The notes beneath the pieces were generated by a model, which did no database searches, was not told the origin of the DNA, and was given only the letters and a program-made list of their open reading frames with translations. DNA of 30,217 bases from an uncultured Prevotella sp. (lineage in GTDB: Bacteria; Bacteroidota; Bacteroidia; Bacteroidales; Bacteroidaceae). A program made the position numbers and the translations under genes. The stretch's first letter is position 1; the number at the start of each line of letters is the position of its first letter. The stretch is from positions 1-30,217 of the forward strand of contig USEC01000024.1 of assembly GCA_900553595.1 (NCBI GenBank), read 5' to 3'. Positions 1-7,672 of this stretch are shown here, one piece after another.

Positions 1-1
1 G

Positions 2-33
2 CAAAGGTATAATGATGAACGAACGTGTACAAG
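2..33 (-). promoter_or_regulatory. Bacteroidetes-type promoter firing leftwards out of the window
   Basis: Read on the minus strand, positions 9 to 2 give TACCTTTG, a perfect match to the Bacteroidetes -7 consensus TAnnTTTG. A CTTG (consensus TTTG) lies 20 bp upstream at 33-30. Transcription would leave the window at its left edge, so the gene served is not visible. The assignment rests on motif and spacing only. Confidence 0.5.
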
Positions 34-75
34 GCTGCATCGCGGATACGCTTACGACTGCTGAAAGAAGTTCCC

Positions 76-117
76 GGAAAAAAGAAAAGGCTGGAATCCG
101 TATGGGTTCCAGCCTTT
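76..117 (-). terminator. Intrinsic terminator after the first S8 protease gene
   Basis: Positions 86-96 and 107-117 form a perfect 11-bp stem, extended inwards by TCC/GGG pairing (one G-T pair) to a GTAT tetraloop. On the minus strand the hairpin is followed by a T-rich run (85 to 76), the classical layout. It lies 31 bp past the stop of the protease gene ending at 149. The plus-strand side ends in TTTATTTTG, so it may also work for rightward transcripts. Confidence 0.85.
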
Positions 118-148
118 ATTTTGATGCTAAAATGCTGTAATCAGATTG

Positions 149-2302
149 TTATCTCTTCACAATCTTCACTGTGTGAGTGCCCTTCTGGCTTGCAACCTTG
201 ACGGCATACACGCCTTCAGGCAGTGTGTCGAGGCTCACTCTTACGGCAGAACCGTTGGCAGAAGCGGCATTGACGAGCTGTCCCTGGATGTTGAACACCT
301 GGGCGTTCACCGATGTTGAGCCTGCGATGCAGAACTCGTAGGCGTTGTCGCCGACTGCGCTGTAGATGAAAGCCTTGTCGCCCTTGACGGTGCTGATGCC
401 GTCAGCGCCGCCGTTGAGGATGAGTTTCAGACCTTCGTAAGCGTCAATCTTGCCGGCACCCCACTGTGTCTTGTTTGTGGCTGATGTGACATAGCTGTCC
501 TTGCGGGCTGTCTGTGCGGCGATATTGCGCAACTGCAGGCTTGTGAGGTTGGGTTTGGCGTCGAGCCAGAGAGCCATGACGCCGGTGGTGAACGGTGTTG
601 CCATGGATGTACCCTGCATCGGACGGAAGTAATAAGTCTTGCCGTCAAAATCGACAGACTTCACATATTTCTTCGAGTCAGAACTTATCTGGCCGTTGTT
701 CATGTAGTAGGAGCTTGACGCAGAGATGACGAACGAACCTGGAGCACAGAAGTGCGGGAAGCTGCGGCCGTTGTCGTAGGTGGCTGAACTTGAGAAGCTT
801 CCTATCTCGCCGTTCTTCTCTCCTTTGCCGTAGTCGGCAGTGCTGTAGGAAGAACCGTCGGCGTAGGTGCCGCTTTCGCGTGTGGTGTAGGCGCCGACAA
901 CGATAGGAGTCTGGCCACTACCGAGGTCGTTGGTGATGCCGTATTCAACGCCGTCGCCCCAACCGGGAAGTCCGCGGCCCACGAGCAATGGGTAAGGCGA
1001 TGATGTAGTCATTATGCGCTGACCCTTCTTGCCGTGTACGATGTAGCCCCAGAGGTAGCGTGACGGGTCGGTAATGGTTCCCTTGCAGTTCACCCAGTAG
1101 TTGTAACGGTTGTTGTTGCTGTTCACACCGCGCTCCACATAGATTGAACCTACATAGATTTTGCTCAGTTCCGTGCTTTCAGACATGGGCGCAAACTGTG
1201 AATAAGTCTCGTCGTCTTCGAGCTTGTAGGTGCGTAAAGCCTTGTCCTCCTGAAGGTCGTAGAGCACGAATTCCACATCGAACTTGCGGTCGTCGTTAGC
1301 CCATATTTCCAGAGGAGCCTCGTCGCTGAAACGCAGGAAGGTCTTCATCACTTCGTCCTCGGAGTTGAATGTGTGGCGCTGCAAGCTGGCGAACTGTGCG
1401 TAGTTGCCTGCTGCTATACAGAAAGTGGCGTCGCCTGACTTGCCCACCTTGTCTATATATGCCGAGAGAGGTGATGTGCCGTCGTGCGGGCCCATCATGA
1501 TTCCGATAGACATGTTGATTACAAGCGGCTTTTTCACCTCCTTGGCGTAATCGACGAATGCCTCTACTATGTCCATGAAGTCGCTGGTGTTCTCCGTCAT
1601 GTCGGCCATGAGAATCTCGGCATCGGGTGCAATTCCCTTGCAAGAGTATGTGCCGTCGTCGTAGTAGCCGGCTGCGATGCCTGCCACATGGGTGCCGTGG
1701 TCGCCGCTTCTCACGCCTGCCGAAGGAACGTATGATGCCATCTCTTCGGGTGTGGTTAGCAGGTCAAGACCGTCGGTGACATACATCTTCACACGCGACT
1801 TGTGTGTTGTGGGGTCGCAGAGCATCGGGTGTGTGGGGTCGAGGAACTTGTCGATGACACCTATCACCACGTTCTGTCCGGAGTATGACTGTGCGAGGTC
1901 CTCCATGGCGCGGATGCGATCGACGCCGGCTTCGGCTGTCGCGCGGTCGAGCATGGGTTCCATCTTGCTCTTGTAGGAGAGCGACATCACTGCCGGATTG
2001 TTGTTGAGTGCGTCGAGCTTGTTCATCGGCACGCTCACTGTCACGAACTCGCCGCGTGTGCGGTTCACTGTCAATCCGTCGGCATTGAGGGCTGAAGCGT
2101 CGAAGCCGGGGTTGAGGCGCACGAGTACCTTCAGGTTCTTTGCCTCGGCACTGATGCGTTCCGGCGAACCTGCCTTGCCTGTCTGTGCAGCCACTGCCTG
2201 CATGTCGCGCAGTGCAGCGCGGCTCTGGAGGTCGAGTTTCGACTGTGCTCCTGCTGACATGGCTGTCATGGCGAGAAGCATGAAAAGAGTAGTTTTCTTC
2301 AT
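149..2302 (-). CDS. Secreted S8 (subtilisin-like) serine protease with T9SS type A sorting domain
   Basis: This is a 717-residue exported protease. Residues 1-20 form a Sec signal peptide ending in SAGAQ. The catalytic triad is Asp151 (in GVID), His202 (in DHGTHVAG) and Ser566 (in GTSMATP), with oxyanion Asn300 (in AAGN). About 250 residues are inserted between Asn300 and Ser566, much more than in small subtilisins, and likely form a beta-rich accessory domain. The last 70 or so residues (VFNIQGQLV ... LPEGVYAVKV ... VKIVKR) match the C-terminal sorting domain that directs proteins through the type IX secretion system to the cell surface. It lies 109 bp downstream of a paralogue of exactly the same length. 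No TAnnTTTG promoter is visible in that spacer, so the pair may be co-transcribed. The substrate is unknown; an inhibitor-like propeptide may occupy residues 21-120. Confidence 0.93.
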   Translation of the reverse strand: MKKTTLFMLLAMTAMSAGAQSKLDLQSRAALRDMQAVAAQTGKAGSPERISAEAKNLKVLVRLNPGFDASALNADGLTVNRTRGEFVTVSVPMNKLDALNNNPAVMSLSYKSKMEPMLDRATAEAGVDRIRAMEDLAQSYSGQNVVIGVIDKFLDPTHPMLCDPTTHKSRVKMYVTDGLDLLTTPEEMASYVPSAGVRSGDHGTHVAGIAAGYYDDGTYSCKGIAPDAEILMADMTENTSDFMDIVEAFVDYAKEVKKPLVINMSIGIMMGPHDGTSPLSAYIDKVGKSGDATFCIAAGNYAQFASLQRHTFNSEDEVMKTFLRFSDEAPLEIWANDDRKFDVEFVLYDLQEDKALRTYKLEDDETYSQFAPMSESTELSKIYVGSIYVERGVNSNNNRYNYWVNCKGTITDPSRYLWGYIVHGKKGQRIMTTSSPYPLLVGRGLPGWGDGVEYGITNDLGSGQTPIVVGAYTTRESGTYADGSSYSTADYGKGEKNGEIGSFSSSATYDNGRSFPHFCAPGSFVISASSSYYMNNGQISSDSKKYVKSVDFDGKTYYFRPMQGTSMATPFTTGVMALWLDAKPNLTSLQLRNIAAQTARKDSYVTSATNKTQWGAGKIDAYEGLKLILNGGADGISTVKGDKAFIYSAVGDNAYEFCIAGSTSVNAQVFNIQGQLVNAASANGSAVRVSLDTLPEGVYAVKVASQKGTHTVKIVKR

Positions 2303-2361
2303 ATTGTTGGTGCTTTGTTGATGTTTTCCTTTTGTCTTTAAAGTGCTTGTGGAGTGGTGTT

Positions 2362-2404
2362 AGAAGCGGATTAGTCGGGATTTGCCGGTGGTTAATCCGC
2401 TTCT
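2362..2404 (-). other. 12-bp-stem hairpin between the two protease genes
   Basis: Positions 2362-2373 and 2393-2404 are perfect inverted repeats (AGAAGCGGATTA and its complement) around a 19-nt loop that can form a small inner CGG/CCG pairing. It begins 8 bp after the stop of the upstream protease gene. Its downstream flank on the minus strand lacks a T-run, so it may be a weak terminator, a partial attenuator or an mRNA 3'-end stabiliser rather than a full stop. Confidence 0.6.
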
Positions 2405-2411
2405 GGTGTCA

Positions 2412-4565
2412 TTAGTCCACTACAATCTTCACTGAGTGGCACTTCTTTCCGCTCATCACCTTCACTACATACACGCCGGGAACGAGTCCGTTGGTGTTGA
2501 GCTGCAGCGTGTCGGCGGCGGCAGAGACGGTGCGCACGGTCTGACCCTGCACGTTGCATACCACGGCCTGCATGGATGTCGCGCCGGCTACGAAGAAGTC
2601 GTATTGTCCGCGTGCGGGGCTGTTGAAGAGGAAGTCGCGCTCGCTGTCTATCTTGCGCACGTCGGTGCTGGCGCGGCGGAGGGCTTCCTTCAGACCTTCA
2701 TACACATCGAGTTTGCCCGCACCACACTGCACCTGGTTGGCTGCTTCCACCTGTGCGTCGCGGCGTGCTGTCTTCATTGCTATGTCGCGGATGTCGGTGT
2801 GTGAGAGGTTCGGGTTGGCTTCGAGCCAGAGTGCTGCCGTACCTGCCATGAATGGCGATGCCAGTGATGTGCCGATGTACGATGTGAAGTAGTAGGTTCT
2901 GCCGTCCACTGTCACCGAGCGTGTGTATGGGTTGTGTGTGCCGATGGAGTTGTTCTCCATGTAGTAGGTGTTCATTGACGACTCGATGAATGCTCCCGGC
3001 GCGAGGATGTGAGGGTATGAGCGGCCGGTGGGATAGCTGCCGTAGCTTGTGAACGACGACACGTCGCCTGCCTGGTCGCTGAATCCGTAGCTTGCGAGGG
3101 TGTAGGTCTTGCCGCTTGCGAATGTCACTCTGTCGGTGGTGTTGTATGAACCCACTACGATGGCCTCTGTTCCGGTACCGAAATCGGTGGATGAACCGTC
3201 GCGGCTGACGCCGATTCCCCATCCGGGATACTGCTCGTCGACTGGCACGAAGCGCGGTGTCACGGTGGTGTTGGCTCTCATGGAGAGTCCCTTCTGTCCT
3301 GCTATGATCATACCGAGGACGATGTTGTTGTCAGACGAATTCTTGCTGAGGTTGAGGTTTACGAACGCATTGTAGTGATAGTTGTTCTTGTCGATGTATG
3401 CCGTGCTGTTGATGGTGCCGCTGAAGAATCTGCCCAGCGTTCCGCTCTGCGCCACATTGACGCTGTTGCTGCCGTAGAGTTCTATCTGTACGGCGTCGCT
3501 CACGATGCGCTTCTGGCTCTTGTCGTAAGCCACGAAAGCCACGCCCACTTCGCGTGAGTCGCTCGACCATACGTCGATGTTGCCCACTGTGCCGTTGAGG
3601 AATGTGCGTGCCTGCTCCAGATCTTCGCTGTATGTGTAGGTTTGGTTGCAGTAGTAGGCTCCGTCATTGCCCGATGCGAGACAGAACACGACGTCCTCCT
3701 GCTTGCTCAGCGTGTCGATGTAGGCTGCCAACGCACCCGTGCCGTCGTGCGAACCGCCGATGGGTGAGTATGACATGTTGATTACAAGGCGTGTGCCGTG
3801 CTTCTTGGCGAAGCGCACGAATGCCTCCAGTTTCTTCATGAAGCTGGCGAGGTCCTCGGAGAGGTAGCCCATGACGATGTTGCTCTCCGGCGCTGCTCCC
3901 GTGAGACTGATGTCGCCGTTGTCGAAGTGTCCGGCTGCGATTCCGGTGACGTGTGTGCCGTGGTCGGAGCTTTTGTTGTCGGCTGTGGGCTCGTAGTTGG
4001 CTATCTTCTGCGGTGTGGAGAGCACTCGTCCCTCCGATGTGATGAAGAGCTGCACGCGGTTTTCACCCGTCTTGCTGTCGCGGAACATTACATGATTGGG
4101 GTCGAGCCAGTTGTCGAGCACGCCCACGGTGACTCCCTTGCCGGTGTAGGGCTGTGTGAGTCCGACGCCCTGGTGCACGCGGTCGGCGCCGGTGTCCTTG
4201 TTGGCCTGTGTGAGGCAGGGTATCATCGCCTGCTTGTATGATATGCTGCGCACTTCGGGCAGTGCTTCGAGTGCCTCCATTTTGCTGAGAGGCAGGCTCA
4301 CTACTCCGAATTCAGAGCGTGTCACGCCCACTTCCACGCCGTCGATGCTGATTTCTTCGGGCGAGTGTCCGGGTTCCATGCGTACCATCACCTCCACTGT
4401 CTGCTGTTCTGCTGTCGGCGATTCAGGGGCGTTGTTGCGGTCGTTCTGTGCGGCAGTTGCGGTGAGCTGTGTCAGTGCCATACGGCTCTGCGCGTCGATT
4501 TTTGACTGTGCAAATGATGTCGTTGCTGCGAGGGCGAGCGATATCAGGATTAAATGCTTTTTCAT
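2412..4565 (-). CDS. Secreted S8 (subtilisin-like) serine protease with T9SS type A sorting domain (paralogue)
   Basis: A 717-residue paralogue of the next gene downstream, with the same domain order. The signal peptide is residues 1-20 (ending TSFAQ). The triad is Asp151 (GVLD), His202 (DHGTHVTG) and Ser567 (GTSLASP), with Asn300 (ASGN) as oxyanion residue. The large insertion between Asn300 and Ser567 is the part that differs most between the two copies. The C-terminus (VVCNVQGQTV ... LVPGVYVVKV ... VKIVVD) is a T9SS type A sorting domain. The identical length and triad positions argue for tandem duplication followed by divergence, perhaps giving different substrate ranges. All key catalytic residues are intact in both copies. 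The gene has its own upstream -7 element at 4643-4650. Confidence 0.93.
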   Translation of the reverse strand: MKKHLILISLALAATTSFAQSKIDAQSRMALTQLTATAAQNDRNNAPESPTAEQQTVEVMVRMEPGHSPEEISIDGVEVGVTRSEFGVVSLPLSKMEALEALPEVRSISYKQAMIPCLTQANKDTGADRVHQGVGLTQPYTGKGVTVGVLDNWLDPNHVMFRDSKTGENRVQLFITSEGRVLSTPQKIANYEPTADNKSSDHGTHVTGIAAGHFDNGDISLTGAAPESNIVMGYLSEDLASFMKKLEAFVRFAKKHGTRLVINMSYSPIGGSHDGTGALAAYIDTLSKQEDVVFCLASGNDGAYYCNQTYTYSEDLEQARTFLNGTVGNIDVWSSDSREVGVAFVAYDKSQKRIVSDAVQIELYGSNSVNVAQSGTLGRFFSGTINSTAYIDKNNYHYNAFVNLNLSKNSSDNNIVLGMIIAGQKGLSMRANTTVTPRFVPVDEQYPGWGIGVSRDGSSTDFGTGTEAIVVGSYNTTDRVTFASGKTYTLASYGFSDQAGDVSSFTSYGSYPTGRSYPHILAPGAFIESSMNTYYMENNSIGTHNPYTRSVTVDGRTYYFTSYIGTSLASPFMAGTAALWLEANPNLSHTDIRDIAMKTARRDAQVEAANQVQCGAGKLDVYEGLKEALRRASTDVRKIDSERDFLFNSPARGQYDFFVAGATSMQAVVCNVQGQTVRTVSAAADTLQLNTNGLVPGVYVVKVMSGKKCHSVKIVVD

Positions 4566-4642
4566 TATTTTGCTTTATTTGTGTGAATTTATTATACTAT
4601 TTTAATAATGTGAAATACTCTTTTTGTATGAATGTAGTCCTG

Positions 4643-4650
4643 CAAATTTA
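4643..4650 (-). promoter_or_regulatory. Putative -7 element for the tandem protease genes
   Basis: On the minus strand this reads TAAATTTG, matching TAnnTTTG. It sits about 77 bp upstream of the ATG at 4565, giving a leader of roughly 70 nt. There is no exact TTTG -33 box at the expected distance, only TTTC-like sequence, so the call is moderate. Confidence 0.5.
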
Positions 4651-4698
4651 CGAATAATTACCGAAAGCAAGCGAAAGTAAATCTCTTTTTTTGTCGTT

Positions 4699-4803
4699 CT
4701 GCCCTGCTTTTTCCTCTTTTAGGGCAGGAAAGGGCGAAAAATGTGCAAGTTGTTGGTAACAAACGCCTTTTTGCATTTTGTTGCGCCTACTTTTTGGTGC
4801 GAC
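4699..4803. other. Intergenic DNA with two small hairpins (part of the 389-bp gap 4566-4954)
   Basis: The gap between the protease pair and the divergent Fur-family gene holds no credible gene. This part has a CTGCCCT/AGGGCAG hairpin (4699-4705 with 4721-4727) and a second 8-bp stem with two G-T pairs (4780-4787 with 4796-4803). The rest of the gap holds the protease -7 element, the 22-bp repeat array and the regulator's promoter. An 81-codon minus-strand reading frame across 4648-4893 is largely made of repeat sequence and is not called. Confidence 0.45.
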
Positions 4804-4807
4804 TTCA

Positions 4808-4895
4808 AACAAGGCTTCTTTGCAATGTGAACAAGGCCTGTTTGCATCATAAACAAGGCTTCTTTGAAGAGCAAACAAGCCTTGTATTTGCACAC
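4808..4895 (+). repeat. 22-bp tandem repeat, family K, four units
   Basis: Four units start at 4808, 4830, 4852 and 4874, exactly 22 bp apart. Each begins AACAAG; units 1 and 3 share AACAAGGCTTCTTTG, and units 2 and 4 are diverged (AACAAGGCCTGTTTGCA and AACAAGCCTTGTATTTGCA). The last five positions of each unit vary. The fourth unit contains the TTTG (4887-4890) that fits as -33 box of the Fur-family gene, so the array abuts or overlaps that promoter. The same family recurs between genes at 9858-9944 and 19567-19610. No spacers or cas genes are present, so it is not CRISPR. Confidence 0.8.
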
Positions 4896-4918
4896 TTGAA
4901 ATGTTTTTCGTAATTTAG
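4887..4918 (+). promoter_or_regulatory. Promoter of the Fur-family gene
   Basis: TTTG at 4887-4890 is followed, after a 20-bp spacer, by TAATTTAG at 4911-4918, one mismatch from TAnnTTTG. This gives a start about 30 nt before the ATG at 4955. The -33 box lies inside the last 22-bp family K unit. Confidence 0.55.
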
Positions 4919-4954
4919 CGGTCGTTAGAAAAACATCTCGGTAACCCTGCGACT

Positions 4955-5392
4955 ATGAACAACGATGAATATTTAGAGCATAAGCTCCGCCACCGCGACA
5001 TAAAACCCACGGCGATACGCCTCCTCGTACTGCGCACGATGATGCGCGGCGACGAGACCGTTTCGCTGCCGGAACTGGAGCGTCTGCTGCCCACTGTCGA
5101 TAAATCGACCATCTCGCGCACGCTCTCCCTTTTCCTGCTCCACCGCCTGATACATGCCGTGGACGACGGTACGGGTTCCATGAAGTATGCCGTCTGCGCC
5201 GACGACTGCGACTGTTCGCTGGAGGAGGAGCACACCCATTTCTGCTGTGAGGAGTGCCACCGCACGTTCTGCCTCACCAATATCGTCGTGCCGATAGTGC
5301 CGCTTCCCGACGGGTTCGTGCTCGAAAGCGTGAACTATGTGCTGAAAGGACTTTGTCCGGAATGTGCCGAGAAGCAGGGACGACGGCAGTAA
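4955..5392 (+). CDS. Fur-family metal-responsive transcriptional regulator
   Basis: A 145-residue protein of normal Fur-family length. Residues 10-80 form the winged-helix DNA-binding domain (KPTAIRLLVLRTMM ... SLPELERLLPTVDKSTISRTL ... GSMKYAVC). Residues 92-106 carry the metal-binding signature EHTHFCCEECHRTFC. Cys98 and Cys101 pair with Cys134 and Cys137 as the structural Cys4 zinc site typical of the family, and His93 and His95 are candidate regulatory ligands. Proteins of this family repress metal uptake or peroxide-defence genes when loaded with metal. Which metal this one senses (iron, zinc, manganese or peroxide) cannot be decided from sequence alone; the target genes are not next to it. 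It stands alone, divergent from the protease pair and convergent with gyrB. Confidence 0.88.
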   Translation: MNNDEYLEHKLRHRDIKPTAIRLLVLRTMMRGDETVSLPELERLLPTVDKSTISRTLSLFLLHRLIHAVDDGTGSMKYAVCADDCDCSLEEEHTHFCCEECHRTFCLTNIVVPIVPLPDGFVLESVNYVLKGLCPECAEKQGRRQ

Positions 5393-5443
5393 GCGTGGCG
5401 TAAGGGGTGCTGTGAGCGTGGCGTTCCTGCCGTCTGCCGACCA

Positions 5444-5509
5444 TGAGAAAAGGCGAAGCCTGCCCGGAATCTGTCTCTTTTGACAGTCATTCCGGGCAGG
5501 CTTCGCCTT
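5444..5509. terminator. Long bidirectional terminator between the Fur-family gene and gyrB
   Basis: Positions 5450-5470 and 5489-5509 form a perfect 21-bp stem, unusually long for an intrinsic terminator. The 18-nt loop has its own CTGTC/GACAG stem (5471-5475 with 5482-5486) capped by TCTTTT. On the minus strand the stem is followed by TTTTCTCA (5451-5444), suited to ending gyrB, whose stop is 29 bp away. The convergent Fur-family gene ends at 5392, so the hairpin probably ends both transcripts. Confidence 0.85.
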
Positions 5510-5537
5510 GTATGTGTGCTGCCTTGCGGCAGAAGTG

Positions 5538-7511
5538 TTATGCGTCAATCTTCGCGTAAGTGGCGTTCTGCTCGATGAACTGGCGGCGTGGCTCCACATC
5601 ATCGCCCATAAGCATGGAGAAAATCTCATCGGCTTCGGCGGCGTTCTCTATGGTTACCTGCTTGAGCAGACGCTGTTTCGGGTCCATGGTGGTCTCCCAA
5701 AGCTGTTCGGGATTCATCTCACCGAGACCTTTGTAACGCTGCGTGTGGATGCTCTTGCCGTCGTCTATGCCGTCGGCATACTTGTCGATGAATGCCTGGC
5801 GCTGCTGATCTGTGTAGCAATACTCCTTCACCTTGTTCTTGTAGGAGCAGAGGTAGAGCGGCGGAGTGGCTATGTAGAGGTGGCCTTCCTGGATGATGCG
5901 CGGCATGAAGCGGTAGAAAAGCGTCATGATAAGGGTGTCGATGTGCGAGCCATCGACATCGGCATCGGTCATGATGATGATCTTGTCGTAGCGCAGCTTG
6001 TCGATGTTAGCTTCCTTGTCGTCCTCGCCATCGACGCCGAAACGCACTCCGATGCTCTGGATGATGTTCATCACCGACTCCGATTCGAACACCTTGTGCC
6101 ACATCACTTTCTCTACATTGAGAATCTTTCCGCGCAGCGGAAGGATGGCTTGGGTGTAGCGGTCGCGTCCCTGCTTGGCTGAACCGCCGGCTGAATCGCC
6201 CTCGACGAGGAATATCTCACACGACTTCGGGTCGCGGCTGGAACAGTCGGCGAGCTTGCCGGGGAGTCCTCCGCCCGTCATGGGGTTCTTGCGCTGCACG
6301 CTTTCGCGCGCCTTTCGTGCGGCGACACGCGCTGTTGCGGCGAGAAGCACCTTGTCGCAGATGAGCTTTGCCTCCTTGGGATGCTCCTCAAGGTAGTTTG
6401 TCAGGGCTTCGCCCACGGCCTGCTGCACGGCGCCGGTCACTTCGCTATTGCCGAGCTTGGTCTTTGTCTGACCCTCGAACTGCGGTTCTGCCACCTTGAT
6501 GGCTATTACTGCGGTGAGTCCTTCACGGAAGTCTTCACCCGTAATCTCCACTTTCGCCTTCTCGATGTTCTTCGAGATGGTGGGGTCGGCATCTGCGTAT
6601 GCCTTCAGGGTGCGTGTCAGTGCCATGCGGAATCCGGTGAGGTGGGTTCCGCCTTCTATGGTGTTGATGTTATTGACGTATGAGTGTATGTTCTCGCTGT
6701 AGCCCGTGTTGTACATTATTGCCACTTCTATCGGCACGCCTTGCTTCTCTGTCTTGAGGTAGATGACATCGTCGAAGAGGTGGTCGCGGTGACGATCGAC
6801 ATAGCGCACGAATTCCTTCAGTCCGTCCTTTGCATGGAACACTTCCTCGCGGGTGTTGCCTTCTTCGTCGGGACGCATGTCGCGCAGGGTGATTCTGATA
6901 CCTGCATTGAGGTAGGCGAGCTCACGCATACGGCGTGAGATGATGTCCCACTGGTAGTGCGTGGTGGTGAATACGGTAGAGTCGGGCCAGAACTGCTGGC
7001 GTGTTCCGCGGAGTTCGGTCTCGCCTACTATCTTGACGGGATAGAGGGGGCGTCCCTGTTCGTATTCCTGCTGGTATATCTTGCCGTCGCGGAACACCTG
7101 CGACTTCATGTGGGATGATAGCGCATTGACGCAACTTACGCCCACGCCGTGGAGTCCGCCGCTGACTTTGTAGGAGCCTTTGTCGAACTTTCCGCCCGCA
7201 TGGAGCACTGTCATTACCACTTCAAGGGCCGACTTGTGGAGCTTTGCGTGCATATCTACGGGGATTCCGCGTCCGTTGTCCTGCACGGTGATGCTTTCGT
7301 CCTCATTGATGGTCACCTCGATGTGGGTGCAATAGCCTGCCATCGCCTCGTCGATGGAGTTGTCCACGGTCTCGTTCACGAGGTGGTGGAGTCCCTTTTC
7401 GCTGATGTCGCCGATGTACATTGCAGGGCGTTTGCGCACTGCTTCAAGTCCTTCGAGCACTTGAATGTTGCTGGCTGAATAGTTGCTTGTGCTATTTTGA
7501 TTTTCTGCCAT
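5538..7511 (-). CDS. gyrB: DNA gyrase subunit B
   Basis: This is the ATPase subunit of DNA gyrase, which with GyrA introduces negative supercoils. The 657-residue length is normal for GyrB lacking the large insert of the E. coli protein. The N-terminal GHKL ATPase domain has catalytic Glu47 (NETVDNSIDEA), the DNGRGIP motif (78-84) and the glycine-rich lid around GGLHGVGVSCVNAL (118-131). The Toprim domain has EGDSAGGSAKQGRDR (437-451) with metal ligand Glu437, and DADVDGSHI (516-524). The C-terminal QRYKGLGEMNPEQLW (591-605) is the GyrA-contacting tail. A ParE assignment is less likely: the N-terminal sequence and the QRYKGLGEMN tail are GyrB-like. It is monocistronic, convergent with the Fur-family gene and divergent from the exported protein gene. 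Confidence 0.96.
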   Translation of the reverse strand: MAENQNSTSNYSASNIQVLEGLEAVRKRPAMYIGDISEKGLHHLVNETVDNSIDEAMAGYCTHIEVTINEDESITVQDNGRGIPVDMHAKLHKSALEVVMTVLHAGGKFDKGSYKVSGGLHGVGVSCVNALSSHMKSQVFRDGKIYQQEYEQGRPLYPVKIVGETELRGTRQQFWPDSTVFTTTHYQWDIISRRMRELAYLNAGIRITLRDMRPDEEGNTREEVFHAKDGLKEFVRYVDRHRDHLFDDVIYLKTEKQGVPIEVAIMYNTGYSENIHSYVNNINTIEGGTHLTGFRMALTRTLKAYADADPTISKNIEKAKVEITGEDFREGLTAVIAIKVAEPQFEGQTKTKLGNSEVTGAVQQAVGEALTNYLEEHPKEAKLICDKVLLAATARVAARKARESVQRKNPMTGGGLPGKLADCSSRDPKSCEIFLVEGDSAGGSAKQGRDRYTQAILPLRGKILNVEKVMWHKVFESESVMNIIQSIGVRFGVDGEDDKEANIDKLRYDKIIIMTDADVDGSHIDTLIMTLFYRFMPRIIQEGHLYIATPPLYLCSYKNKVKEYCYTDQQRQAFIDKYADGIDDGKSIHTQRYKGLGEMNPEQLWETTMDPKQRLLKQVTIENAAEADEIFSMLMGDDVEPRRQFIEQNATYAKIDA

Positions 7512-7535
7512 TTCTCATTAAGTAATTAATCTATG

Positions 7536-7543
7536 CAAAATTA
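7536..7543 (-). promoter_or_regulatory. Putative -7 element of gyrB
   Basis: On the minus strand this reads TAATTTTG, a match to TAnnTTTG, 24 bp upstream of the gyrB ATG. That would leave a leader of only about 17-20 nt. The expected -33 region shows no exact TTTG, so the call rests on the -7 box and its position. Confidence 0.5.
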
Positions 7544-7629
7544 CGAAAAAAAAGTGGGTTCGTGAAATTTTTGAATGTAAAAAGTGAGCGTCGTGCGCAT
7601 TGATAATGTGTTATTTGTGGAAATTAAGT

Positions 7630-7637
7630 TACCTTTG
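7630..7637 (+). promoter_or_regulatory. Putative -7 element of the exported-protein gene
   Basis: TACCTTTG is a perfect TAnnTTTG box about 36 bp before the chosen start. The nearest TTTG (7614-7617) is only 12 bp upstream, too close for a normal -33 element, so the promoter may be weak or need an activator. Confidence 0.45.
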
Positions 7638-7672
7638 CATCCGGCAAGGGTTTTCTTGCTGTCATGTTATAT

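Noticed and set aside
4648..4893. An 81-codon minus-strand reading frame upstream of the Fur-family gene
   Set aside because: It is largely translated family K repeat and promoter sequence; a similar frame appears in the 9.9-kb array. It has no RBS or homology signal I can see.
4808..4895. A CRISPR array
   Set aside because: The variable part is only about 5 bp per 22-bp unit, there are no spacers of 25-40 bp, and no cas gene is in the window.
7544..7660. A riboswitch or leader peptide between gyrB and the exported-protein gene
   Set aside because: The 160-bp divergent gap shows only two -7 boxes and AT-rich DNA, with no strong stem or known aptamer pattern.
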